Source: Acidiphilium sp. PA
Lineage (GTDB): Bacteria > Pseudomonadota > Alphaproteobacteria > Acetobacterales > Acetobacteraceae
Reading direction: 5' to 3'
Length of the DNA: 64,000 bases
NCBI RefSeq assembly: GCF_026191915.1
Contig: NZ_JAIMBY010000002.1
Span: 124,001 to 188,000, forward strand
Positions 52,735-63,346 of this stretch are shown in pieces. The notes under the pieces were generated by a model. The model ran no database searches, was not told the DNA's origin, and saw only the letters and a program-made list of their open reading frames with translations. The first letter of the stretch is position 1; every line of letters starts with the position of its first letter. A program made the translations under genes and the position numbers.

Positions 52735-54145
52735 CCAAGCCGTTTTTTCGCATCTGTTTCCCGCCACCATCCTGCGCGAATACGACATCCGCGGCATCGT
52801 CGGTGAAACGCTGCACGAGGCGGATGCCTATGCGATCGGGCGTACCTTCGGCTCGATCGTCGCGCGCAAGGGTGGCAGCCGGGTTGCCGTCGGGCGGGAT
52901 GGCCGCTTGTCCTCGCCGCAACTGGCCGCGATGCTGATCGAAGGGTTGATGGCGAGCGGCATGGCAGTGATCGACATTGGCTGCGGCCCGACGCCGATGC
53001 TCTATTTCGCTGCCACGGTCGAGGCGACCGATGGCGCCGTGATGGTCACCGGCAGCCACAACCCGGCGAATTATAACGGCTTTAAAATGATGCTCGGCCG
53101 CAAGCCGTTCTTTGGTCCGCAAATCCAGGAGCTCGGCCGGCTTGCCGCTGCGGGCGATGTCGTTGCGGCGGTGCCGGGCTCGGTGACCGCGCAGGATATC
53201 AGCGAGGCGTATATCAAGCGCCTGTTGCAGGATTGGGATGGCGGGGATCGTGCCCTGAACGTGGTATGGGATTCGGGCAACGGCGCGGCGGGCGATGTGC
53301 TGACGCGCCTGGTCAAGGCACTGCCCGGCAAGCACACCGTGCTGAACGCCGCAATCGATGGCCGGTTTCCCGCCCATCACCCGGACCCGACGGTGCCGAA
53401 AAACCTGGAGCAGCTGGTGGCCGCCGTGCGCCAGCAGGGGGCGGACATCGGCATCGCGTTCGATGGCGATGCGGACCGGATTGGCATCGTCGATGACACG
53501 GGTGAAATTCTGTTCGGCGACCAGTTCCTGATCCTGCTCGCGCGCGACGTGCTGGAGAACCATCCGGGTGCGACCATCATCGCCGATGTCAAGGCGAGCC
53601 AGGTGCTGTTCGATCAGATCGCGGCGGCCGGCGGTACGCCATTGATGTGGAAGACCGGCCATTCGCTGATCAAATCCAAAATGGCGGAAACCGGCTCGCC
53701 GCTGGCTGGTGAAATGTCCGGCCATATTTTCTTTGCCGACCGCTGGTACGGGTTCGATGATGCGCTTTACGCCGCGATCCGCGTGATGAACGCGATGATC
53801 AACAGCGGGCAGAGCGTCTCGGCCTTCCGCAAGAGCCTGCCGCCGGTGCTCAACACGCCGGAACTGCGCTTCGATTGCGAGGAGAGCCGCAAGTTCAGCG
53901 TCGTCGCGGAGGTTGCCGAGCGCCTGCGCGCCGATGGCGCGACGGTGTCCGAAACCGATGGCGTGCGGGTCAATACGCCCGACGGCTGGTGGCTGCTGCG
54001 GGCGTCCAACACCCAGGCGGTTCTGGTCGCGCGGGCCGAAGCGGGGTCGGAGGCGGGGCTGGCGCGGCTGAAGGCGACGCTTGCGTCCCAGTTGGCGGCA
54101 TCCGGCCTTGCGCCCGATTTTTCCGGCGCGAATGCCGGCCACTGA
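52727..54145 (+). CDS. Phosphomannomutase/phosphoglucomutase
   Basis: This 472-residue protein of the alpha-D-phosphohexomutase family has FPATILREYDIRGIVGE, the phosphoserine loop VTGSHNPANYNGFK, the metal loop AFDGDADRIGI, the sugar-binding GEMSGHIFF and the phosphate-binding LRASNTQ. It is like PgmG/AlgC enzymes that use both glucose and mannose phosphates. It overlaps galU at its start, so glucose-1-phosphate can go directly to UDP-glucose, or mannose-1-phosphate to GDP-mannose. Confidence 0.9.
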   Translation: MHDQAVFSHLFPATILREYDIRGIVGETLHEADAYAIGRTFGSIVARKGGSRVAVGRDGRLSSPQLAAMLIEGLMASGMAVIDIGCGPTPMLYFAATVEATDGAVMVTGSHNPANYNGFKMMLGRKPFFGPQIQELGRLAAAGDVVAAVPGSVTAQDISEAYIKRLLQDWDGGDRALNVVWDSGNGAAGDVLTRLVKALPGKHTVLNAAIDGRFPAHHPDPTVPKNLEQLVAAVRQQGADIGIAFDGDADRIGIVDDTGEILFGDQFLILLARDVLENHPGATIIADVKASQVLFDQIAAAGGTPLMWKTGHSLIKSKMAETGSPLAGEMSGHIFFADRWYGFDDALYAAIRVMNAMINSGQSVSAFRKSLPPVLNTPELRFDCEESRKFSVVAEVAERLRADGATVSETDGVRVNTPDGWWLLRASNTQAVLVARAEAGSEAGLARLKATLASQLAASGLAPDFSGANAGH

Positions 54146-55118
54146 TCGGGGCGGGCCGCGCGCGCGCCTGCACGTTGCGGTTTTGCTGCCGTGTCATAAC
54201 GAAGGCATCGCGATCGGCCGGGTGGTGCGCGCGTTTCGCGCCGCGCTGCCCGATGCCACGGTGTTCGTGTTCGACAACAATTCGACCGACGACACCGTCG
54301 CCGAGGCCCGCGCCGCGGGTGCCGTGGTGCGCACCGAAACCCAGCAGGGCAAGGGCCACGTGGTGCGGCGGATGTTTCGCGATATCGACGCCGATTACTA
54401 TGTGATGGCGGATGGCGATGACACCTACGATGCGAGCCTGGCGCCGCGCCTGCTCGATATCGCGCAGCGCGGCCCGTATGATCTGGTGAATTGCGTGCGG
54501 GTCGAAACCGCGCAGGAGGCGTATCGCGGCGGCCACCGGTTCGGCAATCTGATGCTGACCGGCGCTGTGCGCTTTATTTTCGGCGACCGCGTGGAGGACA
54601 TGCTGTCGGGCTATAAAATCCTGTCACGCCGCTTCGTGAAATCCTTTCCGGCCCTGTCCACCGGGTTCGACATCGAGACTGAACTCGCGGTCCATGCGTT
54701 GGAACTCTCGATTCCGATCGCGCATGAACAGGGCAGCTATCGCGGCCGGCCGCCGGGGTCGGAGAGCAAGCTGCGCACCTATCAGGACGGCTGGCGGATT
54801 CTGAAAATGATCCTGAAACTGGTCCGCCACGAGCGCCCGCTGGCGTTTTTCGGTGCGATTGGGCTGGCCTGCGCCGTGGTTGCCACGGCGCTGATCATTC
54901 CGGTGCTGGTGACCTACCTGCACACCGGGCTGGTGCCGCGCCTGCCCACCGCGGTTCTTGCGACCGGCATCATGCTGGTCGGCGCGCTGAGCCTGACCAC
55001 CGGCATCATTCTCGATACGGTGACCCGTGGGCGGCGCGAATTGCGTTTGCTGGCGTATCTTGGTTTGCCGGCACCGGCGGTGCCGGATGAGGCGGCTCGC
55101 CAGACGATAGATGAATGA
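54132..55118 (+). CDS. Glycosyltransferase family 2 (polyprenyl-phosphate sugar type)
   Basis: This 328-residue protein has a GT-A fold (LLPCHNEGIAIGRVV, DNNSTDDT, MADGDDTYDASL) followed by two or three C-terminal membrane helices (~235-310). This is the design of DPM1/GtrB-like enzymes that move a sugar from a nucleotide donor to a polyprenyl phosphate. ATG 54132 lies 14 nt before the end of the previous gene, and its 3' end overlaps the next start by 8 nt. Confidence 0.85.
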   Translation: MPATDRGGPRARLHVAVLLPCHNEGIAIGRVVRAFRAALPDATVFVFDNNSTDDTVAEARAAGAVVRTETQQGKGHVVRRMFRDIDADYYVMADGDDTYDASLAPRLLDIAQRGPYDLVNCVRVETAQEAYRGGHRFGNLMLTGAVRFIFGDRVEDMLSGYKILSRRFVKSFPALSTGFDIETELAVHALELSIPIAHEQGSYRGRPPGSESKLRTYQDGWRILKMILKLVRHERPLAFFGAIGLACAVVATALIIPVLVTYLHTGLVPRLPTAVLATGIMLVGALSLTTGIILDTVTRGRRELRLLAYLGLPAPAVPDEAARQTIDE

Positions 55119-56637
55119 GTTGAACGCGTCTGGCCAAGCCCGTCCGTCCGCGCTGCAGTTGGTCCCCTGGCTCGGCGCGGTTGTGGTCGTTGTGCTCTAT
55201 CTGGGCTATTATCTGGGCGATCCGTCGCTCCCCGGCAATAACCCGGCCTACCCGCTGGGCTGGTGGGGCTGGTTCGATCAAGGGAAATATATCCAGTCGG
55301 CCCAGGCGCTATGGGCGCATCATTTTTCGCCTGCCCTGAACTGGTTTCCTCTTGGCTATTCTCTGCTGGCAGCACCGTTCATCGGAATGCTGCCAATGCA
55401 TCCGTTCTTTTTTGTCGATCTTGCAGGTCTGCTGATTGCCTACGCGGCATTCCAATCCTTCGCGCTGCGCCTTGCCGTGCGACGTCACTGGTCAGCACCC
55501 CTGTTCATTCTAACGGCGATGGCGGATCAGCGGCTGGCAAGGACATGGGCGGTGCCCTGGAACACGACCGCATCGGCCGCACTGATCTGGCTGAGCTTCG
55601 CCGGCACCGCCGCGCAACTTGCCGCGCCGGCGCCGGCGCAGGATCGGTGGCGGTTGCCGCGCCTCTTCGGATTGGGCGCGGTGTTCGGCGCCATGCCGCT
55701 GGTCCGCCCCACCGATGCGTTGATTACAGCACTTTGCGGCGGCACCCTGCTGATAGCGGAATTTGGCCGCCGCCGCGTGCGCTGGCAGGATGCCGCCGCG
55801 CTGGTCGGCGGTGGATTGATCGTGCTGCTACCTTATGGGCTTCTGTATTTGCGAATTTATGGCCTGCACGAGACCGCCTATGTGATTCAGTCGGGACGTC
55901 TTGGCTTCGCGTTTTCCGAGTTTCCCTGGAAAGCCTACGTCTTGCTGATCGACCCGCGCCCGTGGTTTCCCAGCGGGGTGGGTCTGCTGGCCCGCTGTCC
56001 CTGGATTGCATTGGGCATTGCCGGTGTGGTGCCGGCGATCTTGCAGACCAGCGGGCCGGCGCGGTGGAGCGCCTCGTTGCTGGCCGTCGCGATCGTTTCC
56101 TATTGCGTGGTATTTTTTTCCTATATCGACCTGCTGCCGAGCGGCTTGTGGATGTATGCGAATGTGCACTACTTCCAATGGGTGTTTCCGGGCGTCGGGC
56201 TGTTCGCATTCCTCCTGCTGCGGGCGTTGCGCGGGTCTGAGCGGCGAGTGGCGCTCGTGTCCCTCGTGGCTACGCTGATCGTGCTGTCCGTGCGGATCGA
56301 GGCCGTGCCGGTCGGTAATCGATCGCCGGCCCGGATGGTGCAGTTTCCCGGTGTTACCGGAAGTTGGGGCCATATATATTTCGGCAACGAGGTACTGCGC
56401 GACGCCCGCGGCACCATGACCAATATTATCCAGATGCGGCTACTGCCCGATGGCGAAGGTGTGCGGGCAATCGCGCTGCGGCGGATGTTCGCCGGTCCGG
56501 TGCGCTGGGCACCGGGCGGCGCGCCGTCGCCGCAGGCTCAAACCGTCGTTCCTAAGCGATGGGGTGAACGGATCACGTTCGGTTATCCGCTCTGGCTGCC
56601 GCCCTATTCCTCCGGTGCGCTGCCGCCGCACAGGTAA
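55111..56637 (+). CDS. GT-C-like multi-span membrane protein (glycosyltransferase 39-like)
   Basis: This 508-residue protein has about ten to eleven membrane helices in residues ~15-410 and a C-terminal soluble part. The first loop has GWWGWFDQGKYIQSAQALW, which places Asp and Gln after helix 1 in a way seen in GT-C enzymes that use polyprenyl-phosphate sugars. It is coupled to the GT2 gene, whose product would supply the lipid-linked donor. Acceptor (lipid A, glycoprotein, polysaccharide) unknown. It ends 8 nt from the convergent dppF stop. Confidence 0.7.
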   Translation: MNELNASGQARPSALQLVPWLGAVVVVVLYLGYYLGDPSLPGNNPAYPLGWWGWFDQGKYIQSAQALWAHHFSPALNWFPLGYSLLAAPFIGMLPMHPFFFVDLAGLLIAYAAFQSFALRLAVRRHWSAPLFILTAMADQRLARTWAVPWNTTASAALIWLSFAGTAAQLAAPAPAQDRWRLPRLFGLGAVFGAMPLVRPTDALITALCGGTLLIAEFGRRRVRWQDAAALVGGGLIVLLPYGLLYLRIYGLHETAYVIQSGRLGFAFSEFPWKAYVLLIDPRPWFPSGVGLLARCPWIALGIAGVVPAILQTSGPARWSASLLAVAIVSYCVVFFSYIDLLPSGLWMYANVHYFQWVFPGVGLFAFLLLRALRGSERRVALVSLVATLIVLSVRIEAVPVGNRSPARMVQFPGVTGSWGHIYFGNEVLRDARGTMTNIIQMRLLPDGEGVRAIALRRMFAGPVRWAPGGAPSPQAQTVVPKRWGERITFGYPLWLPPYSSGALPPHR

Positions 56638-56645
56638 TCGCGCGG

Positions 56646-57638
56646 CTACGCTGCCTGATCGATCCCCACCGGATGGTGACAGGCAACCGACCGACCATCG
56701 GCCAATTCACGCAGTGCCGGCATCGCGGTTTTACAAATATCGGTGGCATAGCGGCAGCGCGGATGGAACGGGCAGCCGCCGGGCGGGTTGGCGGGGCTCG
56801 GCGGATCGCCCGCGAGGACGATGCGGTGGCGCTGTTTCGCGCGCGCCGGGTCTGCCACCGGTACGGAGGAGATCAGGGCTTCGGTGTAGGGATGCGCTGC
56901 GGCCGCGAGGATTTGTTCGGTCGCACCGATCTCCACGATATGGCCGAGGTACATGACCGCGACCCGATCCGCGATTTGCCGCACGACGCCGAGATCATGC
57001 GCGATGAACAGCATGGCGATGCCGCGATCGCGCTTGAGGTCGGTCAACAAATTGATGATCTGCGCCTGCACCGAGACATCGAGCGCCGATACCGGTTCAT
57101 CGGCAACGATCAGCCGCGGGGCCAGTGCGAGCGCGCGCGCGATGCCGACGCGCTGGCGCTGGCCGCCGGAGAACTCATGGGGAAACCGGTCGAGATGTTC
57201 GGGCCGCAGGCCGACATCCGCGATCAGGCGCCGCACCGCCTCGCTGATGGTCGCGCGGGTGCCGCGGCGATGCACGACCAGCGGTTCGGCCACGATATCG
57301 CGCACCCGGCGGCGCGGGTTGAGCGAGGCGTAGGGGTCCTGGAAGATCATTTGCAGATCGGCGCGGGTGGCGCGCAGGGCGCCGCCGCGTTGGCGGGTGA
57401 TATCGGTGCCGGCAAGCGTGATCCGCCCGGAGGAAACCTCGAGCAATCGGGTGACGCAGCGCCCGAGCGTGGATTTACCGCAGCCTGATTCGCCGACCAG
57501 GCCGAGGGTCTCGCCATCGTTGATCGTGAACGAGACATCATCGACGGCCCGGATCAGCGATTTGCCTGCCCGCGTCAGACCGCTGCCGGTTGTGTAGGTT
57601 TTGCTCAGCCGGTCGATCGTCAGCAAGGGCGCGCTCAT
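56646..57638 (-). CDS. dppF: Peptide ABC transporter ATPase, OppF/DppF type
   Basis: This 330-residue protein has Walker [13 protein letters not shown], signature [15 protein letters not shown], Walker [17 protein letters not shown], and the C-terminal Cys-rich peptide-transporter tail ([19 protein letters not shown]). It is the second of the two ATPases, last in the operon, coupled to dppD by ATGA. Confidence 0.9.
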   Translation of the reverse strand: MSAPLLTIDRLSKTYTTGSGLTRAGKSLIRAVDDVSFTINDGETLGLVGESGCGKSTLGRCVTRLLEVSSGRITLAGTDITRQRGGALRATRADLQMIFQDPYASLNPRRRVRDIVAEPLVVHRRGTRATISEAVRRLIADVGLRPEHLDRFPHEFSGGQRQRVGIARALALAPRLIVADEPVSALDVSVQAQIINLLTDLKRDRGIAMLFIAHDLGVVRQIADRVAVMYLGHIVEIGATEQILAAAAHPYTEALISSVPVADPARAKQRHRIVLAGDPPSPANPPGGCPFHPRCRYATDICKTAMPALRELADGRSVACHHPVGIDQAA

Positions 57639-58633
57639 GCCGCCAGCACCTGGTTGCGCGCGGCGGCGCGCTCATGCCCGGCGAGGACGCAGGCGGCCTG
57701 ATGCGCGGTGCCGGTCAATGCCGGCGGGGCGGGCAGGCATTCCGGCCGGACGAAGCCGCAGCGCGGTGAAAAGGCGCAGCCTTGCGGCCGGCGATCGAGC
57801 GCCGGCGGCAGGCCGGGAATGGTGGTGAGGCGCGGGCGGCGGATGCCATCGAGCGCCGGCATCGAACCCAGCAGGCCCCAGGTGTAGGGGTGGTGCGGGT
57901 CGGCGAACAGCGCGGCGGTTTCGGCGGTTTCGACGATGCGCCCGGAATACATCACCGCGACGCGATCCGCGGTTTCGGCGACGACGCCCAGATTATGGGT
58001 GATCAAAATGACCGCGGAATTGAAATCATCGCGCAACTTGCGGATCAGTTCGAGAATTTGCGCCTGTACCGTCACGTCGAGCGCGGTGGTCGGCTCATCG
58101 GCCAGCAGCAGGGCGGGGTTGCATGACAGCGCCATGGCGATGACGGCGCGCTGGCGTTGGCCGCCGGACAATTCCTGCGGGTAGCGTACGGCGGCGCGGT
58201 GGGGATCGGGCAGGCCGACCGCATCGAGCAACTCGACCGCGCGGGCCTGTGCGGCGTGGCGCGACAGATCGGTATGGATGCGGATCTGTTCGCTGATCTG
58301 TGCGCCGATGGTGAACACCGGGGTCAGTGCCGTCATCGGGTCCTGGAAGATCATTGCGATGGCGCCGCCGCGCAACCGGCGCAGGGTTTCGGGTTTCTGG
58401 CCGATCAGTTCGGTGCCGCGAAACCGGATCGAGCCGGTGATGGCGGCGTTGGGGTCGCCGATCAGGTCGAGAATCGCAAGCACGGTGAGGCTTTTGCCCG
58501 AACCCGATTCGCCGACGATGCCGAGAATTTCCCGCTCGGCGATGCTGAACGAAACGCCATCGACCGCGCGGATCAGGCCATGGCTCGTGCGGAAACTGAC
58601 GGCCAGATCAGTGATTTCCAGCAAATGGCTCAT
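57635..58633 (-). CDS. dppD: Peptide ABC transporter ATPase, OppD/DppD type
   Basis: This 332-residue protein has Walker A GESGSGKSLTVLA, signature LSGGQRQRAVIAMAL, Walker B LLLADEPTTALDVTVQAQ and the Cys-rich C-terminal region CAFSPRCGFVRPEC. ATG 58633 overlaps the dppB stop (ATGA), which fixes the start; the longer frame upstream only antisense-mirrors dppB. Confidence 0.9.
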   Translation of the reverse strand: MSHLLEITDLAVSFRTSHGLIRAVDGVSFSIAEREILGIVGESGSGKSLTVLAILDLIGDPNAAITGSIRFRGTELIGQKPETLRRLRGGAIAMIFQDPMTALTPVFTIGAQISEQIRIHTDLSRHAAQARAVELLDAVGLPDPHRAAVRYPQELSGGQRQRAVIAMALSCNPALLLADEPTTALDVTVQAQILELIRKLRDDFNSAVILITHNLGVVAETADRVAVMYSGRIVETAETAALFADPHHPYTWGLLGSMPALDGIRRPRLTTIPGLPPALDRRPQGCAFSPRCGFVRPECLPAPPALTGTAHQAACVLAGHERAAARNQVLAA

Positions 58634-59604
58634 CGGCGCAACCGCATGCGCGGGTCGAACGCGGCGTAGAGGATATCGACGACCGCGTTCGAGACGACGA
58701 CGAACACGGAGGCATAGATCACGGTCGCCATGATCATCGGCAAATCCAAAGTCTCCAGGGCCTGATAGGTCAGATACCCGACACCTTGAAGCCCGAACAC
58801 CACCTCGGTCAACAGCGCGCCGCCGCCGACCAGCACGCCGAAATCGAGGCCGAACAGCGTGACCACGCTGACCAGCGAGCAGCGCAGCGCGTGGCGGAGC
58901 AGCACCTGACGTTCGGATAATCCTTTGGCGCGGGCGGTGCGGATGAAATCTTCCTGCATGGTTTCGATCAGGGCGGCGCGCAGCACGCGGGCATAAAGGC
59001 CGATGTAGAGAATTGCGAGCGTGATCCACGGGATCAGCAATGATTTGAACCACAGCACGGGGGATTTCGAAAAATCGACATAGCCGAGCGGCGGCACCCA
59101 GGAAAACAGCCACGTATGATGCCAGATGCCCTGGGTGAACAGATTGGCCATGGTGCCGACCCAGAACACCGGCATGGATATGCCGATCAGCGACAGCACC
59201 ATCAATAACCGGTCGATCCAGCTATTGCGGAATGCCGCCGCCACGGCCCCGATGACGATGGCCACGACGATCCAGATGATCGCAGCACCCGCCACCAGCG
59301 ACAAAGTAACCGGTGCTGCCTTGAACACCTGCGGCACGACTTTTTCACCAAGGTTCACGTAGGAGGTGAGATTGCGGGTGATGAAGATTTTTTTCATCAT
59401 GAGCGCGTATTGAACAGGCAGCGGCCGGTTGAGGCCGAACTGCCGCTCCACCCGGGCGACGGTCTGCGGCGAGGCGTTTTTACCCGCGATGCGCGCGGCG
59501 GGATTGGCGCCGGGGGTTGCGAAAAAAATCAGGAACACGAGGACGGAAATGCCGAACAGCACGGCAATCATATGGACCAGACGGCGGATGATGGTGCCTG
59601 CCAT
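58630..59604 (-). CDS. dppB: Peptide ABC transporter permease, DppB type
   Basis: This 324-residue permease has an N-terminal membrane helix (MIAVLFGISVLVFLIFFATPG), the ERQFGLNRPLPVQYA loop and the ATPase-contact loop FIRTARAKGLSERQVLLRHALR (position ~225-245, written here only in part: RTARAKGLSERQV). It follows dppC by 4 nt, so the order of permease genes is C then B, the reverse of the common arrangement. Confidence 0.9.
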   Translation of the reverse strand: MAGTIIRRLVHMIAVLFGISVLVFLIFFATPGANPAARIAGKNASPQTVARVERQFGLNRPLPVQYALMMKKIFITRNLTSYVNLGEKVVPQVFKAAPVTLSLVAGAAIIWIVVAIVIGAVAAAFRNSWIDRLLMVLSLIGISMPVFWVGTMANLFTQGIWHHTWLFSWVPPLGYVDFSKSPVLWFKSLLIPWITLAILYIGLYARVLRAALIETMQEDFIRTARAKGLSERQVLLRHALRCSLVSVVTLFGLDFGVLVGGGALLTEVVFGLQGVGYLTYQALETLDLPMIMATVIYASVFVVVSNAVVDILYAAFDPRMRLRR

Positions 59605-59608
59605 GCGT

Positions 59609-60628
59609 CTAGTTCCGCAGTTTTGCGCGTGGGTCCAGCGCATCGCGCAGGCCATCGCCCAGAATGTTCAGCGCGAGCACCGTGATGACGATGGCGAGCC
59701 CCGGCGCGATCGCGACCATCGGGCGCGTATAGATCAGGCTCTCGCCGTCATGAATGATCGTGCCCCAGCTTGCCGCCGGCGGCTGTACGCCGATCGACAG
59801 GAACGACAGCGCCGCCTCGGTCAGCAGATCGAGGGCGATGATCAGCGGCGCGAATACCACGAGGGCCGAAATCACGTTCGGCAGAATATCGAACCACAGG
59901 ATGCGCCAGGCCGGCGCGCCGATGCCGATGGCGGCGAGCACATAATCGCTCTGGCGCAAACCCATCACCAGGCCACGCACCGGCCGTGCCACATAGGGCA
60001 CGTAGATGACGCCAATGATCGTGATCGGCAACGCGAGGCTCGATGCATCGAGCCGGAACAGGCCGAGATCGATCCCATGCGCGATCAGCACCACCGAGAG
60101 GGAAATGGCGAGCAGGAATACCGGAAACGCCCAGAGCGCATCGAGCAGCCAGGAAATGATGCGGTCCACCCAGCCGCCGAAAAATCCTGCCAGAATGCCG
60201 GTTATTGCCGCCAGCACGAGGCAGACGGCGGCGGCGGCGAAGGAAATGATCAGAGAATTGCCACCGCCATAGAGCAGCCGGGCGGCAACATCGCGCCCCT
60301 GTTGATCGGCGCCCAGCATATAGGGGCCAAGCCGCCAGGACGGCCCGATCGGCTCGATACCGAGATGCAGCGGGTTGTTCGCCGCACCAAGCACCTCGAC
60401 CGGCTTGCCGTGGCGCATCACCGTGCCGGACAAATTCGAGCGGAAGGGATTGGTGTGCGCAATATGCGCGGCATACCAGGGGGCGGCGGCGCACATGAGG
60501 GCGATGATGACGAGCACGGCCAGTGAAATCATCGCCGCCCGGTCGCGCAGCAGCTTGCGGCCGGCCATCGCCCAGTACCCGGGCGCGGGCGGTGCGATAT
60601 CGCGGTCCGTTGCGCTAACCTCGCTCAT
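59609..60628 (-). CDS. dppC: Peptide ABC transporter permease, DppC type
   Basis: This 339-residue permease has a first helix AAMISLAVLVIIALMCAAAP, the DppC-type sequence LGADQQGRDVAARLLYG, and late ALSFLSIGVQPPAASWGTI that marks the DppC/OppC side. ATG 60628 overlaps the dppA stop (ATGA). Between helices 1 and 2 it has a ~60-residue periplasmic loop, longer than in E. coli DppC. Confidence 0.9.
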   Translation of the reverse strand: MSEVSATDRDIAPPAPGYWAMAGRKLLRDRAAMISLAVLVIIALMCAAAPWYAAHIAHTNPFRSNLSGTVMRHGKPVEVLGAANNPLHLGIEPIGPSWRLGPYMLGADQQGRDVAARLLYGGGNSLIISFAAAAVCLVLAAITGILAGFFGGWVDRIISWLLDALWAFPVFLLAISLSVVLIAHGIDLGLFRLDASSLALPITIIGVIYVPYVARPVRGLVMGLRQSDYVLAAIGIGAPAWRILWFDILPNVISALVVFAPLIIALDLLTEAALSFLSIGVQPPAASWGTIIHDGESLIYTRPMVAIAPGLAIVITVLALNILGDGLRDALDPRAKLRN

Positions 60629-62268
60629 TTGACCACCGCGAGCTGGGGCAGGAACATGTATTCGCCGCTGAATGTGAAATGTTTCAGCGTGGCCGCGGTG
60701 AAATCGAGTTTGGCAACGGAAAACAGGCTGACCACCAAAGCCCGCCGTGTGATCTGGTGATCGACATGCGACCAGATGGCGTTGGCCTGGTTGGGGTGCA
60801 GCAACGACAAGGTTTCGGCATGCGCCATTTCCGTATCGATCGCCGGATCGCAAAAGCCGGAAATGTTGATCGAATTATCGGAGCCTTTCCGAAATGAACC
60901 ACAGGAGAACAGCACATTTAGGAAATCGGATGCAGCCGGATAATCCTGAGCCCAATCGGTCACCGAGATTTGCACCTTGTTGTTGGTGTTCTGGATATAA
61001 TTGAATTCGATGTTCGATGAGAGCGGTTTGACATCGGCAACAAACCCAAGCCGGTTCAGCACATCCTGCAGATAGATTCCGATCTGGCGGAACGGCGATT
61101 GCACTTCGGTGATCACGGTCACGTGCTGGCCGATCATACCGGATTTTTTCATGTAGGCACGGGCGAGGGGCCAGTTCGGGGCGGACCATGTGGCGCCAGG
61201 ATGTTCGGTATAGGGGCAATAGGCCTGATAACCCGGCATTTCAGGCGGCAGGATCTGGCAATCGGGCTTGGCCAGAGCGTTGCCGCCGAACAATTTGACC
61301 ATCGATTCCCGGTTTACCGCGTATTCGACGGCCAGACGGGCATCCTTGTTGTTGAACGGCGCAATATTCACGTTCATCGGCGCGTAATAGAACCAGTTGA
61401 GCGGATTGATATGGACCTGGCGGGTATATTTGGTCGCAATCTCGTTCAGCCGGTCGGCGGGTACGTCTTCGAACATCCAGTCGTACTGATCGTTCTCGAC
61501 CGCGGTGACCTGCGATTCGGCGGACAGGCCAAATTTGTAGTCGATCTCGTTTGGATAACCCTTCGGCTGCGCCAGCCTGCTCCATTGATGAAACTGCGGA
61601 TTGCGCACCATCACGATGCCGCCGGACGGATCGTAGGATTTGACCATATAGGCGCCGGTGCCGGGAATCGGCTGCGTGCCCATGTCGTGATCGGGCGTGT
61701 CCGCCGGCAGGATCGCGCCGAACGGCACAGCCAATTGATCGAGAAACTCGGAATCCGGGTGGCGCAGATGGATGGTGATTGTGTTGCTCGCGGCATCGAT
61801 CACCACGCCAGACAGCGTGCAGTGGTGCGGATGCGCGTTGCAGGTGCGCCCGCCCACGATCACATCGTACCAGGTGCCGGCGTTGGGGTTGTTCACCTTG
61901 AACAGGCGGCGAAAACTGTGGGCCACGGCCTGCACGGTGACGGGTTCGCCGTTCGAGAATTTAATCCCGCGGCGCAGATGAAACACATAGGTCTTGCCGT
62001 CGTCAGTTGGTTTCGGCACTTCGGTCGCGAGATCAGGCACGATCACCAGCGACCCTGGCCCGCTGGTCTTCGCGAAAGTGACCAGACCATCGTACATGGC
62101 CTGGAAAATCTCCCAGTAGCGCTCGGTATAGTTGATCTGTGGATCGAACGAGCCGGATCCGGCCGTGGTGATCAGCCGCAGCGTTCCGCCATAATTGGCG
62201 GCATTCGCATGGGCCCTGCCGGCGACGAGGCAGGCGACAATCAGCAGCGTCGCAGCGACGCGCCTCAT
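60625..62268 (-). CDS. dppA: Peptide ABC transporter substrate-binding protein, DppA type
   Basis: This 547-residue SBP family 5 protein has a signal peptide ([16 protein letters not shown]) and family segments [35 protein letters not shown] and [18 protein letters not shown]. It binds oligopeptides or similar ligands in the periplasm. Its ATG overlaps the trpS stop (ATGA), putting it in one operon with trpS. Confidence 0.9.
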   Translation of the reverse strand: MRRVAATLLIVACLVAGRAHANAANYGGTLRLITTAGSGSFDPQINYTERYWEIFQAMYDGLVTFAKTSGPGSLVIVPDLATEVPKPTDDGKTYVFHLRRGIKFSNGEPVTVQAVAHSFRRLFKVNNPNAGTWYDVIVGGRTCNAHPHHCTLSGVVIDAASNTITIHLRHPDSEFLDQLAVPFGAILPADTPDHDMGTQPIPGTGAYMVKSYDPSGGIVMVRNPQFHQWSRLAQPKGYPNEIDYKFGLSAESQVTAVENDQYDWMFEDVPADRLNEIATKYTRQVHINPLNWFYYAPMNVNIAPFNNKDARLAVEYAVNRESMVKLFGGNALAKPDCQILPPEMPGYQAYCPYTEHPGATWSAPNWPLARAYMKKSGMIGQHVTVITEVQSPFRQIGIYLQDVLNRLGFVADVKPLSSNIEFNYIQNTNNKVQISVTDWAQDYPAASDFLNVLFSCGSFRKGSDNSINISGFCDPAIDTEMAHAETLSLLHPNQANAIWSHVDHQITRRALVVSLFSVAKLDFTAATLKHFTFSGEYMFLPQLAVVK

Positions 62269-63266
62269 GCGGCCGGCAACATGCCGACCAGGCGTTCAGC
62301 CTCCGCGACGATCGGGTTGGCAATCGCGGCGGCACGCGCGGCACCGTGCTGCAAGATCGTGTCGATATGTGTGGGGTCTGCCGCCAGCCGGTTGGTTTCC
62401 TCGCGGATGGGTGTCAGTTTTTCAACCACGAGTTCAGTCAGCCGTTCCTTCAAATGCCCGAACCCGCGATTGCCATGCAGGCGCAGCACCTCGGCTTGGG
62501 TGATATCGGCAAGGGCCGCGAAAATTCCAACCAGATTGCGGGCCTCCGGCCGGCCGTCGAGCTTTTCGGGATGATCCGGCAGATCGGCAGGGTCGGTTTT
62601 GGCCCGGCGGATTTTCTGGGCGATCGTGTCGTTGTCATCGGTCAGGTTGATCCGGCTCTGGTCGGACGTGTCGGATTTGGACATTTTTTTCGCGCCATCG
62701 CGCAGACTCATGATCCGCGCGGTACCACCGATGATGCGCGGGTGGATGACCGGAAAAAAGTCGGTCGCATAATCGTGATTGAATTTCTGCGCGATGTCGT
62801 TGGCCAGTTCAAGATGCTGGCTCTGATCCTCGCCTACCGGCACTTCGGTGGCGTGATAGGCGAGGATATCGGCCGCCATCAGGTTGGGATAAACAAACAG
62901 GCCGGTCGAGACCGCCTCGCGATCCTTGCCGGCCTTGTCCTTGAACTGGGTCATCCGGTTGAGCCAGCCGAACCGCGCGACGCAGTTGAAAATCCACGCC
63001 AGTCGCGTGTGCGCGTGCACCGCCGATTGGTGAAACAGAATGCTGCGGGACGGATCGATGCCGCAGGCGATCAGCAAGGCCGCGTTGGTGCGGGTTTGCG
63101 CGCGCAGGGCAGGCGGGTCCTGCCACACCGTGATCGCATGCAGATCGACTAGGCAATAGATGCTCTCATTGCCCTCCTGCAGCGCCACCCAGTTCTGGAT
63201 GGCGCCAAGATAATTGCCCAGATGCGCGATGCCGGTGGGCTGAATGCCCGAGAAAATGCGTGCCAT
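62265..63266 (-). CDS. trpS: Tryptophanyl-tRNA synthetase
   Basis: This 333-residue class I synthetase has the HIGH-type motif [14 protein letters not shown] and the KMSKS motif KKMSKSD, with the normal bacterial length and a final helical domain. It charges tRNA-Trp. It appears to head the operon trpS-dppACBDF; the gap to murJ (224 nt) holds repeat copy C and probably the promoter. Confidence 0.95.
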   Translation of the reverse strand: MARIFSGIQPTGIAHLGNYLGAIQNWVALQEGNESIYCLVDLHAITVWQDPPALRAQTRTNAALLIACGIDPSRSILFHQSAVHAHTRLAWIFNCVARFGWLNRMTQFKDKAGKDREAVSTGLFVYPNLMAADILAYHATEVPVGEDQSQHLELANDIAQKFNHDYATDFFPVIHPRIIGGTARIMSLRDGAKKMSKSDTSDQSRINLTDDNDTIAQKIRRAKTDPADLPDHPEKLDGRPEARNLVGIFAALADITQAEVLRLHGNRGFGHLKERLTELVVEKLTPIREETNRLAADPTHIDTILQHGAARAAAIANPIVAEAERLVGMLPAA

Positions 63267-63346
63267 GCGCCTGTATCGGCTGTGTTGTGCGGCGGGGTCA
63301 AGCAGGGGATCGGCTGGACGGAGGTGAGATAGTTGGGGTGAAGGTT

